DNA of 64,000 bases from JAJZSS01 sp964463505. GTDB lineage: Bacteria > Chloroflexota > Anaerolineae > Anaerolineales > UBA4823. Below the pieces are notes generated by a model, which worked only from the letters and a program-made list of their open reading frames with translations, searched no databases and was not told where the DNA came from. The stretch is from the NCBI GenBank assembly GCA_964463505.1, contig CAYXDC010000003.1, forward strand, positions 1 to 64,000. Direction: 5' to 3'. Of this stretch, positions 18,451 through 25,459 are shown piece by piece. Within the stretch, counting starts at the first letter, position 1, and each line of letters opens with the position of its first letter. Both the position numbers and the translations under genes were made by a program.

Positions 18451-18487
18451 GCAGGCAACTGTAGCTGTATTGGCTATAGTTGCCTGC
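18451..18487 (+). terminator. 15-bp hairpin between cytochrome b and cytochrome c genes
   Basis: GCAGGCAACTGTAGC (18451-18465) pairs with GCTATAGTTGCCTGC (18473-18487), 15 bp with one G-T pair and a 7-base loop, followed by TTGTTATAC. It may lower read-through, stabilise the upstream mRNA, or both. Confidence 0.6.
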
Positions 18488-18529
18488 TTGTTATACAATA
18501 TAGCCTGGTATGGGAGGGCTTGAACCATT

Positions 18530-19372
18530 ATGTCGCGGGTTAATCTTGAAATTACACTTGGAATTTTGCTGGTTCTGATCACCAGCAGTGTGATCTTATT
18601 TTATGGTCTGCGCGAAGAAGAGCGCATGGCAGAATATAAAGCCTGGGAAAAAGCACGCTCGATCGAAGTTGGAGCTGAATTGTTCTCAGCCCAATGCAGT
18701 CGTTGCCATGGCACACAGGGTTTGGGTATTGTAGGTTTATGCCCTCCCTTAAATGACCGTTATTTCTTTGACGATCGCCTGGCTGATGTTGAGTGGAGCG
18801 GCACTATGGAAGATTATATTGTCGCTACAGTTTCCAGCGGACGGATGGCTTCCACACGCCCCCAATTGTACCCAGGTGAAGGAACGCCTGCAATGCCCTC
18901 ATTCCACGAGAACTATGGTGGACCATTGCGGGAAGATCAAGTCCGCAGTATTGCAGCTTTTATCTTAAATTGGGAAGAGACTGCTCAGCTCATTGAAGTG
19001 GCAACGGGACCTGTAGAAGATGCAGTTGGAACCGATATTACTGTCGAACTTCCTGAAGGGGATGCTGCAAATGGTGAGGCTCTGGCAGTCTCAATAGGCT
19101 GTGCTGCCTGCCATATCCAGGCGCCAACAGGCCCAGCCTGGCTGGCAGATTCTGGACAGGCAGGGATTGGTGAGCGCGCTGCCCAACGGATTGCAGATCC
19201 TGATTACACAGGTAACGCGCAGACTGCCGAACAGTACCTGCTGGAGTCGATCGTCATGCCCGGCGTGTACATGGTTCCAGATTACCAGGATCTCATGCCG
19301 AACAATTATGGCGATACTTTGGCAAAGCAAGATGTTGCTGACCTGATTGCCTATATGCTGACACTCAAGTAG
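18530..19372 (+). CDS. Membrane-anchored di-haem cytochrome c
   Basis: An electron carrier facing the outside of the membrane. An uncleaved-looking N-terminal helix (about residues 8-26) anchors two cytochrome c domains. The haem sites are CSRCH (56-60) and CAACH (191-195); probable distal Met ligands lie in TPAMPSF and in VMPGVYM or LMPNNY. The gene lies in the Rieske/cytochrome b operon and probably provides the cytochrome c that accepts electrons from the complex or replaces cytochrome c1/f. A Shine-Dalgarno-like GGGAGGG lies upstream of ATG 18530. Confidence 0.92.
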   Translation: MSRVNLEITLGILLVLITSSVILFYGLREEERMAEYKAWEKARSIEVGAELFSAQCSRCHGTQGLGIVGLCPPLNDRYFFDDRLADVEWSGTMEDYIVATVSSGRMASTRPQLYPGEGTPAMPSFHENYGGPLREDQVRSIAAFILNWEETAQLIEVATGPVEDAVGTDITVELPEGDAANGEALAVSIGCAACHIQAPTGPAWLADSGQAGIGERAAQRIADPDYTGNAQTAEQYLLESIVMPGVYMVPDYQDLMPNNYGDTLAKQDVADLIAYMLTLK

Positions 19373-19386
19373 GAGGGAATGGATTG

Positions 19387-20220
19387 ATGCCTGCCTCCAA
19401 AATTCTACGTTTGGTGGGGCTGTTGTTGGTCTTGCTGTGTCTCCTCTTATTTAGTGGAAGATTACAGGTAACCGCCCAAACCTCTGATGCGACCCAGCTA
19501 GAACAGGGCGCCCAACTCTATGCAGAAAACTGCGCTGTCTGTCATGGGCAGAATGGAGAAGGTCGCATAGGCGCCACCCTGTCCAAAGATTGGCCATCGA
19601 TTCGCCCTGAATTGACTGTCCGTACGATCATCGAACAGGGTGTTTCAGGTTCCGTGATGCCTGCCTGGGGTCAGGAATATGGCGGTCCACTCAGCCAGGG
19701 GGAAGTCGATGCTCTGCTGGTTTACATCCTGAGCTGGCAAACGGGAGGGGCGCCTGTAATGACGCCTCAACCCACAGCCACTTTGCGACCGGCGCTCTCT
19801 CCGGTCCCGGAGGTAGAAGGTGATCCAAATCGCGGTGGGGTCTTGTTTGATGAGAACTGCGCCATGTGCCACGGCCCGAACGCAGAAGGCCGTATCGGCG
19901 CGACGCTGGCAAAATCCTGGCCTGGCATCCGGCCTGATCTGAGCATTAAAACCAGCATCTCCAACGGTATTCCAGGCAGCCCCATGCCCGCCTGGAGCCA
20001 ATCGAATGGCGGCCCACTGGTAGAGCAAGATATAAATGACCTGGTTGCTTTTATTTTGGCCTTACCTGCTGCTCAGGTGCTCCAGCCAACCGCTGTGGCG
20101 CCTGGTTCGGTAACATTGCCCTGGATGCAGGGATGGCTGGGCGTGCTGGTCTTTGTTTTCCTGCTGGTCATGATCCTCGTGCTGGCATGGGTCTTACAAC
20201 GACGTTCTCGGACTGGCTGA
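19387..20220 (+). CDS. Di-haem cytochrome c with internally duplicated domains
   Basis: A secreted, C-terminally anchored cytochrome c. A signal peptide (about residues 1-30) is followed by two near-identical domains with haem sites CAVCH (49-53) and CAMCH (158-162), both continuing as G-x-N-x-EGRIGATL and ending in MPAW, the likely Met ligand. A Thr/Pro-rich linker (125-145) joins them. One helix near residues 245-270 and a short basic tail close the protein. ATG 19387 is preferred to the TTG just before it. It is the last gene of the electron-transfer operon, and a terminator follows. Confidence 0.92.
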   Translation: MPASKILRLVGLLLVLLCLLLFSGRLQVTAQTSDATQLEQGAQLYAENCAVCHGQNGEGRIGATLSKDWPSIRPELTVRTIIEQGVSGSVMPAWGQEYGGPLSQGEVDALLVYILSWQTGGAPVMTPQPTATLRPALSPVPEVEGDPNRGGVLFDENCAMCHGPNAEGRIGATLAKSWPGIRPDLSIKTSISNGIPGSPMPAWSQSNGGPLVEQDINDLVAFILALPAAQVLQPTAVAPGSVTLPWMQGWLGVLVFVFLLVMILVLAWVLQRRSRTG

Positions 20221-20238
20221 GCTTATAAAATTGATCGC

Positions 20239-20270
20239 ACCGGGTTGTCGAAGGGCAGCCCGGTTTTTAT
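20239..20270 (+). terminator. Intrinsic terminator of the electron-transfer operon
   Basis: ACCGGGTTGTC (20239-20249) pairs with GGCAGCCCGGT (20254-20264) through 11 bp with two G-T pairs and a GAAG loop, followed by TTTTATTT. Confidence 0.88.
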
Positions 20271-20294
20271 TTGCCTGTCGGATGAGACTGGTTA

Positions 20295-20323
20295 TTGACA
20301 AGCATGCCCCTCTGCGGTATCCT
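20295..20323 (+). promoter_or_regulatory. Promoter of the SRP RNA gene
   Basis: TTGACA (20295-20300), 17-base spacer, TATCCT (20318-20323), placing the start at about 20329-20331, where the predicted SRP RNA begins. Confidence 0.8.
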
Positions 20324-20329
20324 ACGGGG

Positions 20330-20443
20330 CGTGTCCGGGTGGGTCCGGCGCGGCGGAAACCCCCGAACCCCGTCAGGTCCGAGAGGAAGCAGCGGTAAGG
20401 CGGTCAATCTGGGTGCCGCCGGGTTGCCTGCCCGGGCATTCTT
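20330..20443 (+). ncRNA. ffs: Signal recognition particle RNA, small bacterial type (4.5S-like)
   Basis: The RNA of the signal recognition particle, which binds Ffh. The invariant tip of helix 8 is visible around 20372-20398: GTCAGGTCCG, then AGAGGAAGCAGC, then GGTAA. The flanks (GTCCGGGTGGGTCCGGCGCGGC at 20333 onward and GCCGCCGGGTTGCCTGCCCGGGC at about 20415-20437) pair into a long hairpin. Ends are estimated from this pairing and the promoter, to within a few bases. About 114 nt indicates the small form without an Alu domain. Confidence 0.93.
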
Positions 20444-20481
20444 TAAACTAAAGTAAAGCCTTACCGGCTGAGATCAATTCC

Positions 20482-21621
20482 TTAACCGTCATAATGGGGG
20501 TTTCTGGTTGGCTTGATCTTGGGCGTCTTGGTCGGTTTCTTGGTTGGCTCCACTTCAATCGCGTCATCATCCGTGGCGGTCGGTAAAAAGATTGGAGTGG
20601 GCGTCGCAGTTGGCGTTGGTGTAGCGCTTGGAAACATCAGAGGTAACAGAGTGGCAGTCTCGTCTGGTGTAGCGCTTGGCCGAACTGTGGCTGTGGGTAG
20701 CTCCGTTTTGATTACAACTGGTAGGGACGCCAGGGTAGGCAGCGGACTGGGGGTGGGGGTCCCTCTTGTGATTGGAGAACCAATTTCCGGATCGATAGAT
20801 GTCGGCTGAGTAATAATCGGCTGGGTGGCGATATCATTAGCACTGGTGATACTCTCTTCGGTAATCGTCAGTGCAAGGAGCATGTCTTTTTGGGAAAGCT
20901 CAGGGAGTGTTGCAGCCAGGATGTTGAACTGCTCCGAATGATGTTCAAGGATATGCTGCAATTGTGAAGCTATCTGAGATGCTTCAGCCTGTGCGGTTTC
21001 TTGGAGCTCGTGGATTTGATTCAATGCAAGTTGTACTTGCTCTTTATATCGCTGAATGCTGGCCGATAAAAGGTTTAAACGGCCCTTTTGGATTAGGCCC
21101 TCAATCTCGAGCATCCGGCGATCGGTAAACTCTACCTCTAATTCAGTATCATGTTTTTGGGTAATGGATAGGAATAGGGATGCTTTTTCGATAGAGAGTT
21201 TTGATTGGTAGAGAAGATCACCTGGGATTGCTGACTGAGCAGCCAATGCAAATCCAGCAGTAGATGAAAATAATAGAATAATGACCAGGGCAAGGCTACC
21301 GACGAGTTGGAGAGTCCGCCGGCTAAAGAGCGATTGGAACTGATTTAGTAAACTATTCAGATCGAAAGATTTTGTTGCTACTTGGGGGTGAGTGCTGATT
21401 GCTCTTTGGATGCGCATTTTGTGCGCAGATTTGAGCTCTGGGGGGGCGTCAAAAAGCTGCTTCTGTTGTTCGAACCATAGCGCAGATTCCACTAATGAGC
21501 GCAGTTCTTCAGCATGTTCTGGATAAAGCACCAAAGACTGATCTATTGTGGATTGACCAGACAGGATCGCATCCAGGCAGGTGTCTATAATGTGTGCAAA
21601 TGCAACCTGGTTCGACTTCAT
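20482..21621 (-). CDS. DUF5667-type membrane protein paired with an ECF sigma factor
   Basis: A presumed sigma-factor partner. The N-terminal cytoplasmic part (about residues 1-95) is followed by one membrane helix (about 103-128: LVGSLALVIILLFSSTAGFALA), then a helical extracytoplasmic domain that fits DUF5667 (PGDLLYQSKLSIEKASLFLS and following), and a Thr/Pro-rich tail with TPTPTAT repeats ending in a basic segment. It overlaps the upstream sigma gene by four bases (ATGA), so the two are translated together. This topology suggests an anti-sigma or sensor role, which is inference. A paralogue sits at 22414-23445. Confidence 0.75.
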   Translation of the reverse strand: MKSNQVAFAHIIDTCLDAILSGQSTIDQSLVLYPEHAEELRSLVESALWFEQQKQLFDAPPELKSAHKMRIQRAISTHPQVATKSFDLNSLLNQFQSLFSRRTLQLVGSLALVIILLFSSTAGFALAAQSAIPGDLLYQSKLSIEKASLFLSITQKHDTELEVEFTDRRMLEIEGLIQKGRLNLLSASIQRYKEQVQLALNQIHELQETAQAEASQIASQLQHILEHHSEQFNILAATLPELSQKDMLLALTITEESITSANDIATQPIITQPTSIDPEIGSPITRGTPTPSPLPTLASLPVVIKTELPTATVRPSATPDETATLLPLMFPSATPTPTATPTPIFLPTATDDDAIEVEPTKKPTKTPKIKPTRNPHYDG

Positions 21622-22181
21622 TTACCGGTTCCCTTATCAAGAAGCTTTCTCATAGCTTCCAGGGCTCTAAACTGCAGGACGCGCGTGGCGCCTGGGGTCT
21701 TTCCAATTGATTGAGCAATTTCATCCGGCGCCAGGCCGGTATAAAACCTGAGTATTAAAATATTCCGATAATCCTCACGAAGCTCGCCTAATACCTGGCG
21801 AATGGCAAGGTGTTCCAAATTATCAAAAGATCCCTGTGAGGTGTGGCTTGAAATATGATCAATCAACTCCTCGTCCACCGCTATTTCCGTACGAGACCCA
21901 CTTGACCGGCGGTAATGATCGGTGAGGATATTCCGGGCTACCCGATAGATAAATGCTGCAAACGGAACTCCCTGATGTTGGTAATTAGGCAGGCTTTGCC
22001 AAATACGTAAAAATACTTCTTCCGCCAGATCCTCCGCATCCTGCACATTACCTAAATGCGAATTCAAGAAACGGAAAATGCCGTCAAAGTAAAGATCATA
22101 GAGCTCGCCAAAGGCGTTTGTATCACCTTGACGGGCACGGTCTATCAGAGGGATTACATTGTCATCCTGTCCTTGCGGCAT
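21618..22181 (-). CDS. ECF-type RNA polymerase sigma factor
   Basis: A sigma-70 family protein reduced to regions 2 and 4, 187 aa. Region 2 includes YDLYFDGIFRFLNSHLGNVQDAEDLAEEVFLRIW and the region 2.4-like VPFAAFIYRVARNILTDHYRR. Region 4 is LGELREDYRNILILRFYTGLAPDEIAQSIGKTPGATRVLQFRALEAMRKLL, a helix-turn-helix that reads the -35. It is the first gene of a two-gene unit with a DUF5667 protein. A paralogous sigma lies at 23442-23987. Confidence 0.93.
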   Translation of the reverse strand: MPQGQDDNVIPLIDRARQGDTNAFGELYDLYFDGIFRFLNSHLGNVQDAEDLAEEVFLRIWQSLPNYQHQGVPFAAFIYRVARNILTDHYRRSSGSRTEIAVDEELIDHISSHTSQGSFDNLEHLAIRQVLGELREDYRNILILRFYTGLAPDEIAQSIGKTPGATRVLQFRALEAMRKLLDKGTGK

Positions 22182-22211
22182 CCTCTACCCTTAGAAACGT
22201 AAATCTGCAAT

Positions 22212-22247
22212 GTTTGTTACAAAACAACTGTGTAAATCATAACAAAC
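22212..22247. repeat. Inverted repeat upstream of the first ECF sigma gene
   Basis: GTTTGTTA (22212-22219) and TAACAAAC (22240-22247) are perfect inverted copies with a 20-base spacer, 30-65 bases upstream of the sigma start. A regulator-binding site or promoter-overlapping element is possible. No protein can be assigned. Confidence 0.35.
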
Positions 22248-22325
22248 AATCGCCCTACAAACCAGACGATTTTATTAGGTTAGGACTTATACACATCGTA
22301 GGACCAAATTTTTTGACAGAAAAAA

Positions 22326-22354
22326 CCAGGGCTGCCGCTGGCAGGCAGCCCTGG
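22326..22354 (-). terminator. Intrinsic terminator of the second sigma/DUF5667 unit
   Basis: CCAGGGCTGCC (22326-22336) pairs perfectly with GGCAGCCCTGG (22344-22354) around a 7-base loop. On the minus strand it is followed by a run of six T, so it terminates the unit at 22414-23987. Confidence 0.88.
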
Positions 22355-22413
22355 GGCTTGGAATGCGGTCGGGGATTGCCCGCATTCTGAAGGGGAGGCT
22401 AAGAGTTCTGGTT

Positions 22414-23445
22414 TTACGGTTTCTTCTTCTGCCCAGGAGGAGTCGCAGTCCCGCTGGCATCTTTTTCCCATGGCCAGTGGAACCAACCATCCTGTTGTTC
22501 TTGATATCCGAATGGGGCAGGGTATAGTTCATCGTCAGAATAACCAGGCAGGGTTGCCGGATCATCGTCTCCCACAGGAGGTTCGCCTGGTCCAGGTCCA
22601 TAGGCTTCGGTGGTTTCAACAGGCAGCGGATCTTCCGCATCCAGTGCTTCTAGAGGTACCTCTTCCGTTGGGAGTGGCTCCTCGGTAGCAACGGGCTGGC
22701 CGGCGCGATATCGCATTTGCCATTGAAGTGGTTCCTCTATAGCTCCTTGCAAGGTCAGCATATGGCGAGTGATATGTTGAAGCAACGCCTGATCGGGGAG
22801 TTCAGGTTGTTTGGTCATCAGCTGATCCTGGTCTCGCAGGTGGATCTGGACTTTGACCAGATCAACTGCTAGATCTTCAGCTTCCAGCAATGCCAGGGTA
22901 TCTAACGCAACCTCGATATGATTGTTGTAGCGGTTTGCTAAATCGATGCTGGGAGCCTTGTTCTCAGCAGCCAAAAGCAAGGCTTCTGCCACGCGCTGGT
23001 CAGCGTAGGTCAATGCTAAATCGATGCGCTGTTCCGGATTACCAGTCAGGTTCATGCGGACATCTTCTGTAAGTGTTTTTACTGAGTACAACAGCTCATC
23101 AGGTTGGCTATCCTGGGCAGCATAAACCGTAGCGGTTGCGCCTCCAAAGATAAGTGAAAGAGCGATCAAAATCGAAACAATTGGTGCAAACACGGGTTGC
23201 AACTCCTTCCTGCTAAACGCAGTGTTAATTTGAGATTTAAGCTCTGCCCATTTAAATCCCAGGGCAGGCAACAATCCGATGGTGGATTGGGTTTGTTTCG
23301 CCCTGCTGGAAAGCAGGTGAGCTGCGCTTACATACTTTTGCCGAGTTTGAGCGGCCAACTCAGGGTCGCGTTCTGGTTGATCCTGCAGGATTTCTAGCTG
23401 CCGGATAACATCCAGGTCGGTTTGGGTTTCTGGGTTTTTCTTCAT
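22414..23445 (-). CDS. DUF5667-type membrane protein, second copy
   Basis: A paralogue, in layout, of the 379-aa protein at 20482-21621. A cytoplasmic N terminus (about residues 1-85), one helix (about 86-108: VFAPIVSILIALSLIFGGATATVYA), then a DUF5667-like helical domain beginning QPDELLYSVKTLTEDVRMNLTG, and an acidic, Pro-rich tail instead of the Thr/Pro repeats. It begins inside the end of the sigma gene (four-base overlap, ATGA), so it is translationally coupled to it. The suggested role is regulation of that sigma factor. The evidence is gene order and topology only. Confidence 0.75.
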   Translation of the reverse strand: MKKNPETQTDLDVIRQLEILQDQPERDPELAAQTRQKYVSAAHLLSSRAKQTQSTIGLLPALGFKWAELKSQINTAFSRKELQPVFAPIVSILIALSLIFGGATATVYAAQDSQPDELLYSVKTLTEDVRMNLTGNPEQRIDLALTYADQRVAEALLLAAENKAPSIDLANRYNNHIEVALDTLALLEAEDLAVDLVKVQIHLRDQDQLMTKQPELPDQALLQHITRHMLTLQGAIEEPLQWQMRYRAGQPVATEEPLPTEEVPLEALDAEDPLPVETTEAYGPGPGEPPVGDDDPATLPGYSDDELYPAPFGYQEQQDGWFHWPWEKDASGTATPPGQKKKP

Positions 23446-23987
23446 AACGGCTCTACCTCATCTTGTAACGTCTTCTTCAAGGCCTGTAAGGCTCTATGCT
23501 GTAATGCTTTGACGGCCCCAATTGGTCTATCCATGGCTTTAGCGATTTGTTCGTTTTCCCACCCTTCCAGGTATTTCAAGACAATGACCTGGCGTTGTTC
23601 AGGAGTTAATCTCTCTAAAGCGCTACGAATTTCCTCCAAGGCCATATTCTTGTGGGCTGCTTCGCTCGGGTTGCTTTCGGGATCGGCTTCTATCTCGGGG
23701 TCCAGTTCGGCTTCGATGGGCGCCCGCTGGCGAAAAATATCTGTGATCCAATTATGTGCAATCCGAAACAAGTACGCTTGTAAATATTGGCGCGGACCCT
23801 GGCGCTTTTCAATCGCTTGCAGGAACCGGGCAAACGTTTCACCCACACATTCTTCTGCCAGGTAAATATCCCCTAGCAACCGCATTGCATAACGGAATAT
23901 TGCAGGGCTGAAATGATCATATATTTCGATCAGCGCTGCTTCCTCATTACGCTGAGCACGTTCCAGCAATGCCTGTTCGTTTTCCAT
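23442..23987 (-). CDS. ECF-type RNA polymerase sigma factor, second copy
   Basis: A region 2 plus region 4 sigma factor of 181 aa. Region 2: IYDHFSPAIFRYAMRLLGDIYLAEECVGETFARFL, then the region 2.4-like YLFRIAHNWITDIFRQRAP. Region 4: LERLTPEQRQVIVLKYLEGWENEQIAKAMDRPIGAVKALQHRALQALKKTL. An acidic linker (ELDPEIEADPESNPSEAA) joins them. It is clearly related to, but distinct from, the sigma at 21618-22181, so the two pairs probably arose by an old duplication. It is divergent from the G5/3D-domain gene. Confidence 0.93.
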   Translation of the reverse strand: MENEQALLERAQRNEEAALIEIYDHFSPAIFRYAMRLLGDIYLAEECVGETFARFLQAIEKRQGPRQYLQAYLFRIAHNWITDIFRQRAPIEAELDPEIEADPESNPSEAAHKNMALEEIRSALERLTPEQRQVIVLKYLEGWENEQIAKAMDRPIGAVKALQHRALQALKKTLQDEVEPL

Positions 23988-24046
23988 TGTTTGTGCTATC
24001 CCTTAAGACGGTGATTGGGCGATTCCGATACGGTGATTTGGAAATC

Positions 24047-24055
24047 TGATAGAAT
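24047..24055 (+). promoter_or_regulatory. Extended -10 promoter upstream of the G5/3D protein
   Basis: TGATAGAAT (TGn plus TAGAAT) ends 9 bases before the ATG at 24065. Transcripts would have almost no 5' leader, so translation may be close to leaderless. Confidence 0.4.
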
Positions 24056-24064
24056 TGAAAACCT

Positions 24065-25444
24065 ATGAAAGTTAGCCATCTTCGCATTGCCGGAGCGAGT
24101 CTCCTGATTGTTGGCTTATTGTTATTGTGGACCGGAACTCGCAAATCGCTAACCTTGATTCTCAACGGAGAAAGTAAATCTTTTACCACGCATGCACTGC
24201 GGGTGATAGATTTGCTTACTCAGTTGGGATTTGAACCGCATCCGGTGGACCGGATTTCTTTAGACCTAAAAACCTGGTTAGTGAATAAAGATGTTTTACA
24301 ACTTGAACAGGCTGCCGTAGTCGTCATATATGTAGATGGTAACCTGAGCCAGTTGACCAGTCCTATACGGGTCCCAGCGAATCTGCTTGGTTTGGCCCAG
24401 GTGCGTTTATACCCTGGTGATCGTGTGCTGGTAAATGGGCTAAATGCTGATCCGGCTATTGCACTGGATTACTCGGAAATTTACCGTATACAGGTCCTCA
24501 GAGCTGTACAGGCGCGTTTTCATGATCAATCTTCATCACAAATATTTTACACCTCCGCGCCAACAGTTGCGCAAGCATTGGCTGAACAGGGACAGGCAAT
24601 TTACGCTACAGATTGGATAAATGGTGGATTTGATGCGCCGCCCAAAAATGATCTCGAGACTGAGTATCAATCTGCGCAAAAACTTGAGGTACACGCTAAA
24701 GCTGGTTTGATAGAATTCTACAGCGCGGCTGCTTCGATCGGAGCAGCCCTGGCAGAGCGGGGGATTGCCCTTCAAAGCCTGGATTACACGCAGCCTGCTA
24801 CGGAAGAACCTTTGCCAGAAGATGGGGTTATCCGCCTGATGCGCGTGAGCGAGCAGGTGGTTATTGAGCAGGAGCCCATTGCCTATGAATCCGAACTCCA
24901 ACCGGCGCCCGATGTTGAGCTTGACCAGCGCATCACACTACAGGCAGGAGAGTATGGACTTTTAGCCCGCCGGGTGCGTATCCGGACGGAGGATGGAGAG
25001 GAGGTATCGCGCAAGGCTGAAGCAGAATGGGTAGCCCAGCCAGTTAAGAACCGCATTGTGGGATATGGCACCAAAGTGGTGGTGAAAACATTAAGTACTC
25101 CAGATGGTCCGATTGAATATTGGCGTTCCGTTTCAATGTATGCGACATCCTATTCGCCTTGCCGCATCTTTGATGATCGCTGTGATTCGTATACTGCGAG
25201 TGGGGCGGAGCTTAAAAAAGGCATTGTGGCGGTGCGAGGTTATTGGTACCGTTATTATGGCGGCACGCAGGTATATGTACCCGGTTATGGTGTAGGCCTG
25301 GTCGCAGATGTGGGTGGGGGGATTCCGGGTCGCTTTTGGATCGATCTCGGATATAGTGATAGCGATTATATCTCCTGGCATCAAGATGTCACTGTATATT
25401 TTCTAACCCCGGTGCCGGACCAGATCATGTATATCGTCCAGTAA
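24065..25444 (+). CDS. Cell-wall-associated G5 and 3D domain protein (YabE/Rpf-like layout)
   Basis: An exported protein with one N-terminal helix (about residues 5-22), three DUF348-like segments (about 30-270, for example LTLILNGESKSFTTHALRVIDLLTQLG and IEFYSAAASIGAALAERGIALQSLDYT), a G5-like domain (about 270-350: ITLQAGEYGLLARRVRIRTEDGEE) and a C-terminal 3D domain (about 355-450: VSMYATSYSPC, KGIVAV, YVPGYGVGLVADVGGGIPG, DLGYSDSD). The three Asp of the 3D fold are visible. Proteins of this layout bind or cut peptidoglycan (YabE, resuscitation-promoting factors). Enzyme activity is likely but not certain. Confidence 0.85.
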   Translation: MKVSHLRIAGASLLIVGLLLLWTGTRKSLTLILNGESKSFTTHALRVIDLLTQLGFEPHPVDRISLDLKTWLVNKDVLQLEQAAVVVIYVDGNLSQLTSPIRVPANLLGLAQVRLYPGDRVLVNGLNADPAIALDYSEIYRIQVLRAVQARFHDQSSSQIFYTSAPTVAQALAEQGQAIYATDWINGGFDAPPKNDLETEYQSAQKLEVHAKAGLIEFYSAAASIGAALAERGIALQSLDYTQPATEEPLPEDGVIRLMRVSEQVVIEQEPIAYESELQPAPDVELDQRITLQAGEYGLLARRVRIRTEDGEEVSRKAEAEWVAQPVKNRIVGYGTKVVVKTLSTPDGPIEYWRSVSMYATSYSPCRIFDDRCDSYTASGAELKKGIVAVRGYWYRYYGGTQVYVPGYGVGLVADVGGGIPGRFWIDLGYSDSDYISWHQDVTVYFLTPVPDQIMYIVQ

Positions 25445-25459
25445 ACCGGTCAATCTTGC

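Noticed and set aside
20513..20809. Plus-strand open frame rich in Gly-Val repeats
   Set aside because: It is the reverse reading of the Thr/Pro-rich tail of the DUF5667 protein. A similar false frame at 39384-39620 is the reverse of the S41 linker.
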